Positions 50,420-59,600 of a stretch of 64,000 bases of DNA are shown here, one piece after another. Location: assembly GCA_044463125.1 (NCBI GenBank), contig JBIQMS010000014.1:21328-85327 (forward strand), in the 5' to 3' direction. The first letter of the stretch is position 1, and the number at the start of each line of letters is the position of its first letter. This DNA is from CAYMZZ01 sp044463125 (lineage in GTDB: Bacteria > Bacteroidota > Bacteroidia > Chitinophagales > Chitinophagaceae). The notes below the pieces were generated by a model. The model was not told where the DNA came from, did no database searches, and worked only from the letters and a program-made list of their open reading frames with translations. The position numbers were made by a program, and so were the translations under genes.

Positions 50420-53400
50420 ATGAAAAAAAATGTACCGGGCGTATGCTGCTATACGTCCCGATCACTCCTCAAATGCTTGCTTATGATGAAGATCACGGTG
50501 CTCCTGGTGCTGGCGCTTTCTTTCCAGTCTTTCGCCAGGGGCTATGGTCAGGAGCAGATCAGCCTCAGCCTTGAAAAGGCAACCCTGAAACAGGCGCTGA
50601 AAGCCATTGAACAGCAGGGTGTTTTCCGGTTTGTATATAAAGACGAAATACTTCCCCGCGGCCAACGCGTTAGCCTGACAGTGAAGGATGCTTCGCTCGA
50701 CGATGTGCTACAGCGGGTTTTTCGCGATACCGAATTGCGGTTTAGAAAAATGGAAGGCAACCTGGTGGTGATTACCGCCACAGGCCAGCCCATACCTGCA
50801 TTCACCGTTCGCGGTAAAATCACCAATACCGAAGGCCTGCCCATGCAGGGGGTGAACGTTTTGGAAAAAGGTACCAACAATGGCACCACTACCGACGCGA
50901 ATGGCGATTTCACCCTGAACGTGGCCAGCGGATCAGCCACACTTGTTGTATCCAATGTGGGTTATGCCATGATGGAGATTGCGGTGGCCGAGCGCAGCCA
51001 GATCAGTGTAATGATGACGGCTGAAAACAAAGCCATCGAAGAAGTGATTGTGGTGGGCTATGGTACCCAGAAAAGAAGAAATGTAACGGGTGCCATCTCC
51101 AGTGTGCGTGCCAAGGATCTGGAGAATATGCCCGTATTCCGGGTAGAGCAATCCCTGCAGGGTCGTGTATCAGGGTTAACGATTACCTCCGCTTCGGGTC
51201 AACCCGGCGAAGGATCAACCGTTAGGGTACGGGGTACTACCACCATCGGCAATAGCGATCCCCTTTATGTGGTGGATGGTGTACCTGTGAATGGTGGAAT
51301 TGACTACCTGAGCCAGGCCGATATTGCCAGCATCGAAGTGTTGAAAGACGCAGCTTCCGCAGCAATCTACGGTACACAGGGTGCTAATGGAGTAATCCTG
51401 ATCACCACCAAGCGCGGCAGCTCCGGTGCCATCAAAGTAAACTATAATGGTTTTGTGGGAACCCAGGCGCCCTGGCGTAAACTGGACCTGCTGAATGCCA
51501 CAGAATATGCCACCCTGCTCAACGAAGCCTACATGGCGGCAGGACAATCCATACGGTTTCCAAATCCATCCTCTTATGGCGAAGGGACCGATTGGCAGGA
51601 AGCTGTCTTTAACGACAATGCCCTTATCCAGAACCATGAGCTGAATATTTCAGGGGGTAACGAACGCAGCACCTATTATGGTTCTTTTGGTTACCTGAAC
51701 CAGGATGGTATTGTGGCAACTTCCAATTCCAATTACAAACGCTTTACCGCGCGTTTTAATAGTACGCATAAAATAGGAAACCGGGTCACATTCGGAACCA
51801 ATATTGGATACACCCGCACGAAATCTGTAGGTGTGGGAACCAATGGAGAGTACGGTACACCGCTCAACAGGGCTATCAACCTGGATCCGATTACTCCTTT
51901 GGTGGTGACGGATCCCAATGTAGTCAACCAATTGCCCTATACCGCCAGCCCCTATATTGTACGCGATGCCAATGGTAACCCTTACGGCATTAGTACCCTG
52001 GTAACATCGGAAATATTGAATCCCATCGCCGCCTTGAAAGTGGCGCAGGGTAATAGCTGGAGTGATAAGCTTGTAGCCAATGCCTTTTTAGAAATAGAGC
52101 CCATCAGCGGATTAAAGTTCCGTTCCAATATTGGTACTGATCTGGCCTTCTGGGGCGATGAAAGTTTTCAGCCTTTGTATTACCTCAATGCGATCAATCA
52201 GAATGTAGATCTCAACGGATATACGCGCAACAGCAACCGGGGCATGTACTGGATCTGGGAAAATACGCTTTCCTATACCCGTAGCTTTGGCGACCATAAC
52301 CTGACCGTTCTGGGTGGAACATCTGCCCAAAAGAACTATGGCGAAGCACAGGGCGGTACCAAACGCGGTATCCCTGTAGACAACCTGGAGGATGCTTCTT
52401 TGAGTTTTGATGTTCCGCAGACCAACCAATTTTTTGGAGGGTATGAATACAATGTGGCTCTGTCTTCCCTGTTTGGCAGGATTACCTATGATTATGATGG
52501 TAAATATCTGTTGAATGCTGTCATTCGTCGCGATGGCTCATCGCGATTTGGCTCCAACAACAAATATGGTATTTTCCCTTCGGTATCGGCAGGCTGGGTA
52601 CTCAGTCGTGAAAAGTTCTTCCCGGTCACCGACAAGATCAGCTTCTTGAAAATCAGGGCTTCCTATGGCGTTAACGGCAACGATCGTATAGGCGATTTTC
52701 GATTTGTCTCCACCGTTGGCGGAGGACGCAACTATACGATCAATGGTCAACTGGTTACCGGCTTTAGCCCCAATGCCATTGCCAACCCTGATCTGAAATG
52801 GGAGTCTACCTCCCAATTGAATTTCGGCCTGGATGCGGTTATCTTCAAGAAATTTAACCTTACCCTGGATTGGTACAATAAGAAGACCTACGACATGTTG
52901 CTCGATATTGCCGTACCCGGTTATGTGGGCAACAATGGTCCTATCGGCAATATTGCTGATATGGAAAACCGTGGGGTAGAGCTGGAACTGGGTTATAGCG
53001 ACAAGATTGGTGAGCTCAGCTTTAATGTGTCGGCCAATGTATCGCACCTGCGCAATCGCGTTACCTATCTGGGTGATGATAAGGAATATTTGCCTGGTCA
53101 GCGATTTGGTCCACAAGGGGTGGAGATTACGCGCATCGCGATCGGTCATCCCATAGGCGCATTTTATGGCCATACCACCAACGGTCTTTTCCAGACCTGG
53201 GCAGAGGTAAATAACCACAAGGGACATAATGGTGAACTTTTGCAACCCAATGCTGCGCCTGGCGATATTCGTTATGTGGATATCAATGGTGACGGTATTA
53301 TAGACAACGATGACCGCAGCATAATTGGTGATCCTACTCCTGATTGGAGTTTTGGTTTTACCGTAAATGCGGCATGGAGAGGTTTTGACCTTACGGTGTT

Positions 53401-53818
53401 TGGACAGGGTGTGGCCGGCAACGATGTGTTTCAGGCGATTCGTCGTTTTGATCTGCCCACGGCCAATTATACCCGCGAAGCGCTGGGTCGCTGGGTAGGT
53501 ACCGGAAGTTCGAATTATTTCCCCCGCCTGGTGATCAATGATCCCAACCAGAACTTTAGCAGAAGCTCCGATTTCTTCCTGAAGCCGGGTGATTATTTCC
53601 GCATCAAGACCCTGCAAATCGGCTACACCTTCAACAACCGTCTGCTCAGCAATGCCGGTATTACCAAACTGCGTGTGTATGCCATGAGTAATAACCTGGC
53701 CACCTTCACGCGCTACAGCGGCTTTGATCCGGAGATTGGTGGTGGCAGCTATGGGGTTGACCGCGGTATTTATCCGCAGGCAAGGTCCTTTATGTTGGGA
53801 GTGAATCTTGGTTTTTAA
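50420..53818 (+). CDS. SusC/RagA transporter with STN signalling domain
   Basis: A 1132-residue outer-membrane TonB-dependent transporter. Signal peptide (MKITVLLVLALSFQSFA after a short basic lead), STN/secretin-TonB domain at about residues 45-110 (ISLSLEKATLKQALKAIEQQ, SLDDVLQRVF), carboxypeptidase-like domain (VRGKITNTEGLPMQGVNVLE), plug (EEVIVVGYGTQKRRNVTGAI, LQGRVSGLTI, GANGVILITTKRG) and a barrel ending FMLGVNLGF. The STN domain touches FecR in the periplasm, linking substrate arrival to gene expression. Together with SusD and the GH16 enzyme it likely imports beta-glucan fragments. Confidence 0.96.
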   Translation: MKKNVPGVCCYTSRSLLKCLLMMKITVLLVLALSFQSFARGYGQEQISLSLEKATLKQALKAIEQQGVFRFVYKDEILPRGQRVSLTVKDASLDDVLQRVFRDTELRFRKMEGNLVVITATGQPIPAFTVRGKITNTEGLPMQGVNVLEKGTNNGTTTDANGDFTLNVASGSATLVVSNVGYAMMEIAVAERSQISVMMTAENKAIEEVIVVGYGTQKRRNVTGAISSVRAKDLENMPVFRVEQSLQGRVSGLTITSASGQPGEGSTVRVRGTTTIGNSDPLYVVDGVPVNGGIDYLSQADIASIEVLKDAASAAIYGTQGANGVILITTKRGSSGAIKVNYNGFVGTQAPWRKLDLLNATEYATLLNEAYMAAGQSIRFPNPSSYGEGTDWQEAVFNDNALIQNHELNISGGNERSTYYGSFGYLNQDGIVATSNSNYKRFTARFNSTHKIGNRVTFGTNIGYTRTKSVGVGTNGEYGTPLNRAINLDPITPLVVTDPNVVNQLPYTASPYIVRDANGNPYGISTLVTSEILNPIAALKVAQGNSWSDKLVANAFLEIEPISGLKFRSNIGTDLAFWGDESFQPLYYLNAINQNVDLNGYTRNSNRGMYWIWENTLSYTRSFGDHNLTVLGGTSAQKNYGEAQGGTKRGIPVDNLEDASLSFDVPQTNQFFGGYEYNVALSSLFGRITYDYDGKYLLNAVIRRDGSSRFGSNNKYGIFPSVSAGWVLSREKFFPVTDKISFLKIRASYGVNGNDRIGDFRFVSTVGGGRNYTINGQLVTGFSPNAIANPDLKWESTSQLNFGLDAVIFKKFNLTLDWYNKKTYDMLLDIAVPGYVGNNGPIGNIADMENRGVELELGYSDKIGELSFNVSANVSHLRNRVTYLGDDKEYLPGQRFGPQGVEITRIAIGHPIGAFYGHTTNGLFQTWAEVNNHKGHNGELLQPNAAPGDIRYVDINGDGIIDNDDRSIIGDPTPDWSFGFTVNAAWRGFDLTVFGQGVAGNDVFQAIRRFDLPTANYTREALGRWVGTGSSNYFPRLVINDPNQNFSRSSDFFLKPGDYFRIKTLQIGYTFNNRLLSNAGITKLRVYAMSNNLATFTRYSGFDPEIGGGSYGVDRGIYPQARSFMLGVNLGF

Positions 53819-53836
53819 TCTAAAAACGAAAGCACA

Positions 53837-55354
53837 ATGAAACAAACAATCAATCGATATAGCCTGATGGCCCTGCTTTCCGCTTCCCTCTTGGGTGGAT
53901 GTAGCAAAGACTTTTTGGAAATTGAACCGCGCGGTACACAGCTCGAAGCCAATTTTTATCGCAATCAAACTGAAATATACCAGGGACTTGTTGCCGTGTA
54001 CGACGTGATGCAGTGGGGTAACAGCGGTGGTTACACGATGAAGATGCCCCTGTTGACGGTGGCTTCGGATGAAGCACATGCGGGCGGTAGTGATGCATCG
54101 GATCAACCATCCTGGGTGGCATTTGACGATTTTACGTTGGATCCATTCCGTGGTCCGCAATTAGGATTATGGCAGAAGAATTATTCCGGAATTTATCGTG
54201 CCAATCTTTTCCTCGAAAAGATTGAAGGAGTGCCCAGCCTGGATCCTAATTTTAAGGCGAGAACCACTGCGGAAGCTAAAGCTTTACGTGCATATTTCTA
54301 TTTCGACCTGGTTCGTTTTTTCCGCAATATCCCTTTGATCACAGCATCAATTCCTCCATCCGAATTGTATAGCCAGGAGCAGGCGGCACCGGAAGAAGTG
54401 TTTGCGCAGATTGAAAAAGACCTGACAGAGGCCATAGTTGATTTACCCCTGACCATTCCCGTGGCAGAGAATGGCCGGATTTCAAAAGGAGGCGCCAAAG
54501 CGTTGCTCGCCAAAGTAATCATGTTTCAGAATGATGACAGCCGGATGGCGCAGGCGGCACAGCTCTTGAATGAAGTAAATACTTCCGGGGTGTACAATCT
54601 CCTTTCCAATTTTGCCGACATTTTTAACCCATCCAATCGTTTCAGCGCTGAATCCATCTGGGAGATACCGCACAGCAATATTGCGGCCTGGGGCGACTGG
54701 GGTTGGATCAACGGTGGAGAAGGTAATGTGGCACCCCAATTTGTGGGTATGGCCGATTTTAGCGGTGGCACCTATTCAGCCGGCTGGGGTTTTGCCCCCA
54801 TTTCCCTGGAACTGGTAGCGGCCATGAATGGAGATCCACGCTTTGAACATACCATCATCGATGGTCAGGCTCTCAAAGCGGGAGGCGCCAATTATACACC
54901 CCGTTATCAAAACACCGATTATTTCCTGAAGAAATATGCGCCCATGCAAAGCTTCCGTTCGCCTATCGGTACCGCGGAACTAAACTGGCCTTACAATGAA
55001 ATTGAAATTCGCCTGGCGGATACTTACCTTCTGGAAGCTGAAGCATTACTGCGTAGCGGAGGCGATGTAGCCCGTGCAGGACTCCTCCTAAATGGCGGCC
55101 CCGGATTCGTGGGCGTTCGCAGCCGTGTAGGTCTTCCACCCGTGGCGGTTACTCTCGACAATGTTTACAACGAGCGTCGCCTGGAACTGGCAACGGAAGG
55201 TCATCGCTTCTTTGATCTGATTCGTACCGGGCAGGCTGCTTCGGTTCTGGCTGGTAAAGGATTTACGGCCGGAAAAAATGAAGTATTGCCGATTCCGCAG
55301 CAGGAGCTGGACGTAACCAATGGGGTGTTGAAACAAAACCCGAATTACCAGTAA
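53837..55354 (+). CDS. SusD/RagB glycan-binding lipoprotein
   Basis: A 505-residue lipoprotein with lipobox LLGGCSKDFLEIEP, the classical SusD opening. TPR-like helices follow (AEAKALRAYFYFDLVRFF with the conserved R-A-x-x-Y-F-x-L) and the C-terminal signature NERRLELATEGHRFFDLIR. It starts 18 bp after susC and binds the glycan at the cell surface. The context with a GH16 glucanase points to laminarin or another beta-1,3-glucan. Confidence 0.96.
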   Translation: MKQTINRYSLMALLSASLLGGCSKDFLEIEPRGTQLEANFYRNQTEIYQGLVAVYDVMQWGNSGGYTMKMPLLTVASDEAHAGGSDASDQPSWVAFDDFTLDPFRGPQLGLWQKNYSGIYRANLFLEKIEGVPSLDPNFKARTTAEAKALRAYFYFDLVRFFRNIPLITASIPPSELYSQEQAAPEEVFAQIEKDLTEAIVDLPLTIPVAENGRISKGGAKALLAKVIMFQNDDSRMAQAAQLLNEVNTSGVYNLLSNFADIFNPSNRFSAESIWEIPHSNIAAWGDWGWINGGEGNVAPQFVGMADFSGGTYSAGWGFAPISLELVAAMNGDPRFEHTIIDGQALKAGGANYTPRYQNTDYFLKKYAPMQSFRSPIGTAELNWPYNEIEIRLADTYLLEAEALLRSGGDVARAGLLLNGGPGFVGVRSRVGLPPVAVTLDNVYNERRLELATEGHRFFDLIRTGQAASVLAGKGFTAGKNEVLPIPQQELDVTNGVLKQNPNYQ

Positions 55355-55385
55355 GCCCTATTCGTAAACTTCAATTATCAAAAAA

Positions 55386-56303
55386 ATGACACGCTATAAA
55401 ACGTTTAATGTAAATAGTTGGTTGCTGATAACAGCATTGCTGTTTGCGGCATGTACACCAGACTTTAAAGGCGAGGACCTCGGGCCACTTCCGCAGCCTG
55501 ATTTTGAAGTACTTCCCGGACCAGATGCCAATACCGTGGTGCTGGTCAACAAATCAGATCAAACTTCAATACCTTATTGGTCGGTCAGCACGGGTGCAAA
55601 CCTGTCGGGCGACTCAGCGCAACTCCGCCTGATTTTTGCCGGAACCTACCAGGTAACCATGACGGCGGCCGGCAGAGGAGGTATGGCTTCCGTAACCAAG
55701 GATGTAACCATCACTCAAAGCGATCCCACGGCCTGCGATCCCAGCAAAGCGCTTGGATTCATCGCGAGTTGTACTTCCAAAACATGGAAGCTGAATCCAG
55801 ACGGCGGTGCCTACAAGGTAGGACCCGGTCCCGACAACGGAAGCTGGTGGAGTAGCGGGGTAGGGGATGTAACCGGTCGCAGTTGTGAGTTTAATGATGA
55901 GTATGTTTTCAGCTTCGATCCTGAAGGAACATTTGTTTTCGACAACAAGGGCGATTATTATGCGGATGGTTATATGGGAGCCGGCACCTGGGGATGTGAA
56001 CCTAACAGCAACCTCAGCGGCGCACAGGCGGCCTGGGCTTCCGGTAATTTCAACTTTGCTGTAATTGAAGGCACGGGCGTGAGCGGCCTTGGACAACTAA
56101 GGGTGATTGGAACCGGAGCGCATATTGGTCTGCAGAAAGTACACAATGGCGGTGAAACCACCAGCGGGCCTGTTGGCAATTCCATCACTTACGATATTCT
56201 GGAAATGAGCCAGAATGTGGGCGGACAGGGATATGATATCATGAAGCTCGGCGTAAATATCGGTGGAGATGCGTGGTGGACGTTTACGTTGAGGTCGAAT
56301 TAA
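55386..56303 (+). CDS. PKD-domain surface lipoprotein of the glucan locus
   Basis: A 305-residue lipoprotein with lipobox LLFAACTPDF. Residues 35-115 form a PKD-like beta sandwich (LVNKSDQTSIPYWSVSTGAN, GTYQVTMTAAGRGG). The rest begins CTSKTWKLNPDGGAYKVGPG and is rich in Gly, Trp and Asn, an arrangement seen in surface glycan-binding proteins of glucan loci. It is the third outer-membrane protein in the susCD operon, 31 bp after susD. It probably binds the polymer before the GH16 enzyme cuts it. Confidence 0.85.
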   Translation: MTRYKTFNVNSWLLITALLFAACTPDFKGEDLGPLPQPDFEVLPGPDANTVVLVNKSDQTSIPYWSVSTGANLSGDSAQLRLIFAGTYQVTMTAAGRGGMASVTKDVTITQSDPTACDPSKALGFIASCTSKTWKLNPDGGAYKVGPGPDNGSWWSSGVGDVTGRSCEFNDEYVFSFDPEGTFVFDNKGDYYADGYMGAGTWGCEPNSNLSGAQAAWASGNFNFAVIEGTGVSGLGQLRVIGTGAHIGLQKVHNGGETTSGPVGNSITYDILEMSQNVGGQGYDIMKLGVNIGGDAWWTFTLRSN

Positions 56304-56305
56304 GT

Positions 56306-56401
56306 TGTACGTTCTACGTAGTACGTTTTACGTTTTTTGGTTTAAAGCTTAGGGTTTAGACGTGAAGTAAAACGTACTACGTATAACGTATTACGTAAAA
56401 C
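56306..56401. repeat. Compact nested repeat: ACGTnnT, GTTTAGG, ACGTnnT
   Basis: ACGTTCT/ACGTAGT/ACGTTTT units, a short GTTTAAA/GTTTAGA stretch, then inverted ACGTACT/ACGTATA units, ending eight bases before the GH16 start codon. It interrupts the glucan operon. Confidence 0.88.
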
Positions 56402-56409
56402 TAAAAACA

Positions 56410-57618
56410 GTGAAATACAAATTACAATATTTCCCACTTCTAATCCTCATCGGTTGTTCAAAGGGAAGTGGCGGCGGCGACAACCCGCCTCCTCCTCCTG
56501 CTTTGCCGGCTATTACCATTGAAGACCTTTCGCTTTTTGAAGGCAATGGAGGGAGTACCAGCTTTAATGTGCAGGTGAAACTGAATGCCGCTTCGCAGGA
56601 AGAGGTTTCGGTGAACTTCAGCTTGCAGGCGGGAACGGCCAAAGCAGGTGAGGATTTTGTTGCCGCATCCAATCAGATTCTTCGTTTTGCGCCAGGCGAA
56701 ACGCAAAAAAATATCCCCATTTCAGTAGTAGCCGATGATATTCGCGAAGGCGAAGATGAATTGTCGGTGCAACTGAGCAACCCAACAAAAGCAACTTTGA
56801 GCAGAAATGCGGCGCTCGTCACCATTCGTAATGACGATAGCAAAGTAGCCTTCACCAATGATGGTTATGATGCTCCAACCAGTTACCCTGGTTACACATT
56901 GGCCTGGGCCGATGAGTTCAATTCGGGTACGCTCGATGCCAGCTCCTGGTCGCACCAGAATGGTGACGGTTGCGATATCAATCTTTGTGGATGGGGTAAT
57001 AATGAACTCGAGTATTATACCAACCGACCTGAGAATCTTTTCTTCCAGGATGGTAAGCTGATCATCGAAGCACGCAAGGAAAATTTTGCAACGCGGAACT
57101 ATACCTCTTCCAAGATCATCAGCTCCGGCAAGCGTAAGTTCAAGTATGGCCGGGTGGATGTGCGTGCTAAATTACCCACAGGTAAGGGCATCTGGCCGGC
57201 TTTCTGGATGTTGCCACAGGACAACAAGTTTGGCGGCTGGCCCACCAGTGGTGAAATCGATATCATGGAAATGGTGGGGCATGATCCCATCCGCACCCAT
57301 GGCACGGTTCACTACGGTCCCGGTCCAGGCAGCACCAGCGTAAGCCGCAGCACTACCGCGGCTACAGGCACCCTGCACGACAAGTTTCATGTGTATAGTA
57401 TAGAATGGGAAGAGGATGAAATTCGCTGGTACCTCGATGGCAACCTGTTTTCCACCTTCCGTAAGAGCGATGTGCAGGCCGGAATGATCTATCCATTCAA
57501 CGAAGATTTTTATTTCATCATCAACCTGGCGGTTGGTGGCAACTGGCCGGGTAGTCCCGATGCCACTACCTATTTCCCCCAATGGTTGATCGTGGATTAT
57601 TTCCGGGTCTATCAATAA
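56410..57618 (+). CDS. GH16 endo-beta-1,3-glucanase (laminarinase-like) with Calx-beta domain
   Basis: A 402-residue lipoprotein (LILIGCSKGSGGG lipobox, then a Pro-rich linker). Residues 36-140 form a Calx-beta domain (LSLFEGNGGSTSFNVQVKL, FAPGETQKNIPISVVADDI). The GH16 domain follows: YTLAWADEFNSGTLD, NNELEYYT, GRVDVRAKLPTGKGIWPAFW, the catalytic GEIDIMEM (Glu282, Asp284, Glu287) and HVYSIEWEEDEIRWYLDG. The pattern matches bacterial laminarinases. The start is GTG at 56410; no ATG fits. It cuts beta-1,3 or mixed-linkage glucans at the surface for the SusCD pair. Confidence 0.93.
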   Translation: MKYKLQYFPLLILIGCSKGSGGGDNPPPPPALPAITIEDLSLFEGNGGSTSFNVQVKLNAASQEEVSVNFSLQAGTAKAGEDFVAASNQILRFAPGETQKNIPISVVADDIREGEDELSVQLSNPTKATLSRNAALVTIRNDDSKVAFTNDGYDAPTSYPGYTLAWADEFNSGTLDASSWSHQNGDGCDINLCGWGNNELEYYTNRPENLFFQDGKLIIEARKENFATRNYTSSKIISSGKRKFKYGRVDVRAKLPTGKGIWPAFWMLPQDNKFGGWPTSGEIDIMEMVGHDPIRTHGTVHYGPGPGSTSVSRSTTAATGTLHDKFHVYSIEWEEDEIRWYLDGNLFSTFRKSDVQAGMIYPFNEDFYFIINLAVGGNWPGSPDATTYFPQWLIVDYFRVYQ

Positions 57619-57663
57619 CCTACTTTGTAAGGAAGGGCAAAGCCCTTCCTTACAAAGTAGGTT
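57617..57663. terminator. Perfect 22-bp hairpin after the glucan locus
   Basis: Stem AACCTACTTTGTAAGGAAGG plus GC, loop AAA, exact complement. It overlaps the GH16 stop region. Confidence 0.85.
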
Positions 57664-57796
57664 ACTATCGGGTGGGGTATGATTTGCGTTGAAAGTTTGC
57701 TTTTAGGGGCCAGTATATTTTATTTCATCAAAGGATTTCTTTTCAAATTCCGCATTGACAAAAGCCTCCGGAACTTTCACGCTTCCGACGGCCACC

Positions 57797-57835
57797 TACA
57801 ATAAAGGGAAGGGCGCAGCCCTTCCCTTTATTGTA
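57797..57835. terminator. Perfect 18-bp hairpin downstream of tRNA-Val
   Basis: TACAATAAAGGGAAGGGC, loop GCA, exact complement. It begins three bases from the tRNA 3' end and shares the GGAAGGGC inner stem with the hairpin at 57617. Confidence 0.85.
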
Positions 57836-57837
57836 AG

Positions 57838-57912
57838 TGGAACGTACTGGACTCGAACCAGTGACCCCTACTCTGTCAAAGTAGTGCTCTGAACCAACTG
57901 AGCTAACGTTCC
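57838..57912 (-). tRNA. tRNA-Val (GAC)
   Basis: Minus-strand tRNA: 7-bp acceptor stem GGAACGT/ACGTTCC, D arm with GCTCAGTTGGTTCAGAGC, anticodon stem CTACT/AGTAG with loop TTGACAG (anticodon GAC), T arm ACTGG-TTCGAGT-CCAGT, discriminator A. The CCA end is not encoded. It reads GUC valine codons. Confidence 0.96.
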
Positions 57913-57919
57913 TTACCGG

Positions 57920-57927
57920 CAAAAATA
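57920..57927 (-). promoter_or_regulatory. Promoter -7 box of tRNA-Val
   Basis: TATTTTTG on the minus strand, seven bases before the mature 5' end, followed by CCGG. It helps calibrate the -7 to start distance for this genome. Confidence 0.6.
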
Positions 57928-58007
57928 GGGGCATTCCGGGAAATTTAACAGGAGGTATTTTGGAACTCATGCAACATTTGCGGCTGCAAATTGTCTATTA
58001 AACAGTC

Positions 58008-58298
58008 ATGCAAAAGTTCCAGGTAACCATCGACTTCGAAATGCGCGATAATTTTGTGGACCTGATCCCACCGCATCGCACCTACATCAACTACCTGATC
58101 AATAAGGAAATCATCGATCAGTACGTAGTGAGTATGGAAACCCACCAGGTATGGATTACCATCAATGCGGCCAGCAAGCGCGAGGTGGAAGATTATTTGC
58201 AAAAATCGCCCCTGTTCCCGTTCTGGACCTACAGCATTCATGAATTGTTTGTTTGGGACGGCCAGCATTACCGCCTGCCCGCTGTTCAGCCCAATTAG
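58008..58298 (+). CDS. Small conserved hypothetical protein, YciI/muconolactone-isomerase-like
   Basis: A 96-residue protein beginning MQKFQVTIDFEMRDNFVDLI. The pattern beta-strand, helix (HRTYINYLINKEIIDQYVVS), strand (QVWITINAAS), helix (KREVEDYLQKSPLF) and strand suggests a ferredoxin-like alpha/beta barrel of the YciI or muconolactone isomerase type; Bacteroidota have many such proteins of unknown role. No signal peptide or catalytic residue is obvious. ATG at 58008, 38 bp after a possible TTTG. It stands alone between tRNA-Val and the DUF2911 gene. Confidence 0.75.
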   Translation: MQKFQVTIDFEMRDNFVDLIPPHRTYINYLINKEIIDQYVVSMETHQVWITINAASKREVEDYLQKSPLFPFWTYSIHELFVWDGQHYRLPAVQPN

Positions 58299-58483
58299 TA
58301 CACTGCCTCATTCTACCGTCGCCATTTCTAAATTTTGTCTGGCCTGACGAAAGTCTTTGCCGTTCGTCCTTTCCCTGCTGTTATCTGTCCGGCTAAATAG
58401 TAATTTACCAAAGTCTTCTTTTGCCCGTTCGCCGGTTTTTGGGAAAATTATACCCATTTCAACAACAACTTTCTTTCCTGCTT

Positions 58484-59575
58484 ATGAAGAAAATTTTATT
58501 GGCCGGTCTGGCTATCCTCTGTTTTCAGTTAGCTGAATCGCAAGTACAGGCATTAACGCGTGAGCCATATGGTGGCAACAAGAAAGCCAGCGTATCGGAA
58601 CAGATTGGCATTGTTGTGATTCAGGTCTCTTATAACAGACCCGGGGTGAAAGGTCGTGAGGGAAAAATCTGGGGTACATCGATAGCCCATTATGGATTTA
58701 AGGATCAGGGTCATGGTACCAGCTATGCGGCGCCCTGGCGGGCGGGTGCTAACGAAAATACAACCATTGAGTTTTCACATCCGGTAACCATAGAGGGTCA
58801 ACCGCTGAATGCAGGCAAGTATGGATTCTTCATTGCCCTCGGAGAAACCGAAAGTACCCTCATCTTCAACAAGGTTAATAATTCCTGGGGAAGTTTTTAT
58901 TATGATAGTACGCAGGATGCGCTACGCGTAAAGATTAAGAACAAACAAATAAATGGTATGCAGGAAAGGCTGCAGTTTTCTTTTGGCGATCAAACCGACA
59001 GCAGCGCGGTGCTTTCTCTCGCATGGGAACATCGATCCTTTCCCTTTCGCATTGAAGCGAAAACCAAAGAATTGCAAATGGCATCCTTCCGTTCCGAACT
59101 GCGAACCACTCGTTCTTTCTATGATTTTCTGACCGCCGCCTTCTACTGCCTCGAGAAAAACTATGAACTGGACCAAGCCCTGGCCTGGGTAGACCGTGCT
59201 GCTTATTTCCGCGTGATGGGTGTAAAAAACTGGCTTACCCTCAGCACGCGGGCGAGGATCCTGTACCGGTTGGGTCGCAAAGCGGAAGCAAGTAAGGCCA
59301 TTGACGAAGCCCTGCCTTATGGTAATGCCTACGACATCAGCAGCTATGCGGATTTCATGCAGTCGGCAGGAGAAGAAGCGGAAGCCTTGCGCCTTTATCG
59401 CATCAATTATGAAAAACATTCGGATGACCCCAGGGCTATATTGGGAATGGGAATCGTTGAAAAGGCTAAGGGCAACAGGAAAAAGGCTCAGGCCCATTTT
59501 GGGAAAGTGTTGTCGGCAACAACGGAGGAAGCTTTGAAGAAAAGGGCTGAAGAGCTCGGCCAATCGGTACAGTAA
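58484..59575 (+). CDS. DUF2911 protein with TPR-like C-terminus, secreted
   Basis: A 363-residue exported protein; signal peptide MKKILLAGLAILCFQLAESQ. Residues 25-170 form the DUF2911 domain (VVIQVSYNRPGVKGREGKIW, YAAPWRAGANENTTIEFSHP, LNAGKYGFFIALGE). The C-terminal part (residues 235-360) contains three TPR-like helix pairs (YELDQALAWVDRAAYFRVMG, RILYRLGRKAEASKAIDEAL). The frame is open 21 codons upstream, but the ATG at 58484 precedes the signal peptide. An ankyrin gene follows after 25 bp. Function unknown. Confidence 0.85.
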   Translation: MKKILLAGLAILCFQLAESQVQALTREPYGGNKKASVSEQIGIVVIQVSYNRPGVKGREGKIWGTSIAHYGFKDQGHGTSYAAPWRAGANENTTIEFSHPVTIEGQPLNAGKYGFFIALGETESTLIFNKVNNSWGSFYYDSTQDALRVKIKNKQINGMQERLQFSFGDQTDSSAVLSLAWEHRSFPFRIEAKTKELQMASFRSELRTTRSFYDFLTAAFYCLEKNYELDQALAWVDRAAYFRVMGVKNWLTLSTRARILYRLGRKAEASKAIDEALPYGNAYDISSYADFMQSAGEEAEALRLYRINYEKHSDDPRAILGMGIVEKAKGNRKKAQAHFGKVLSATTEEALKKRAEELGQSVQ

Positions 59576-59600
59576 TTATTGTCAACCAAATATTATCAAC

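Noticed and set aside
57743..57970. 75-residue minus-strand reading frame
   Set aside because: It runs through tRNA-Val and the hairpin at 57797, so it is not a gene.
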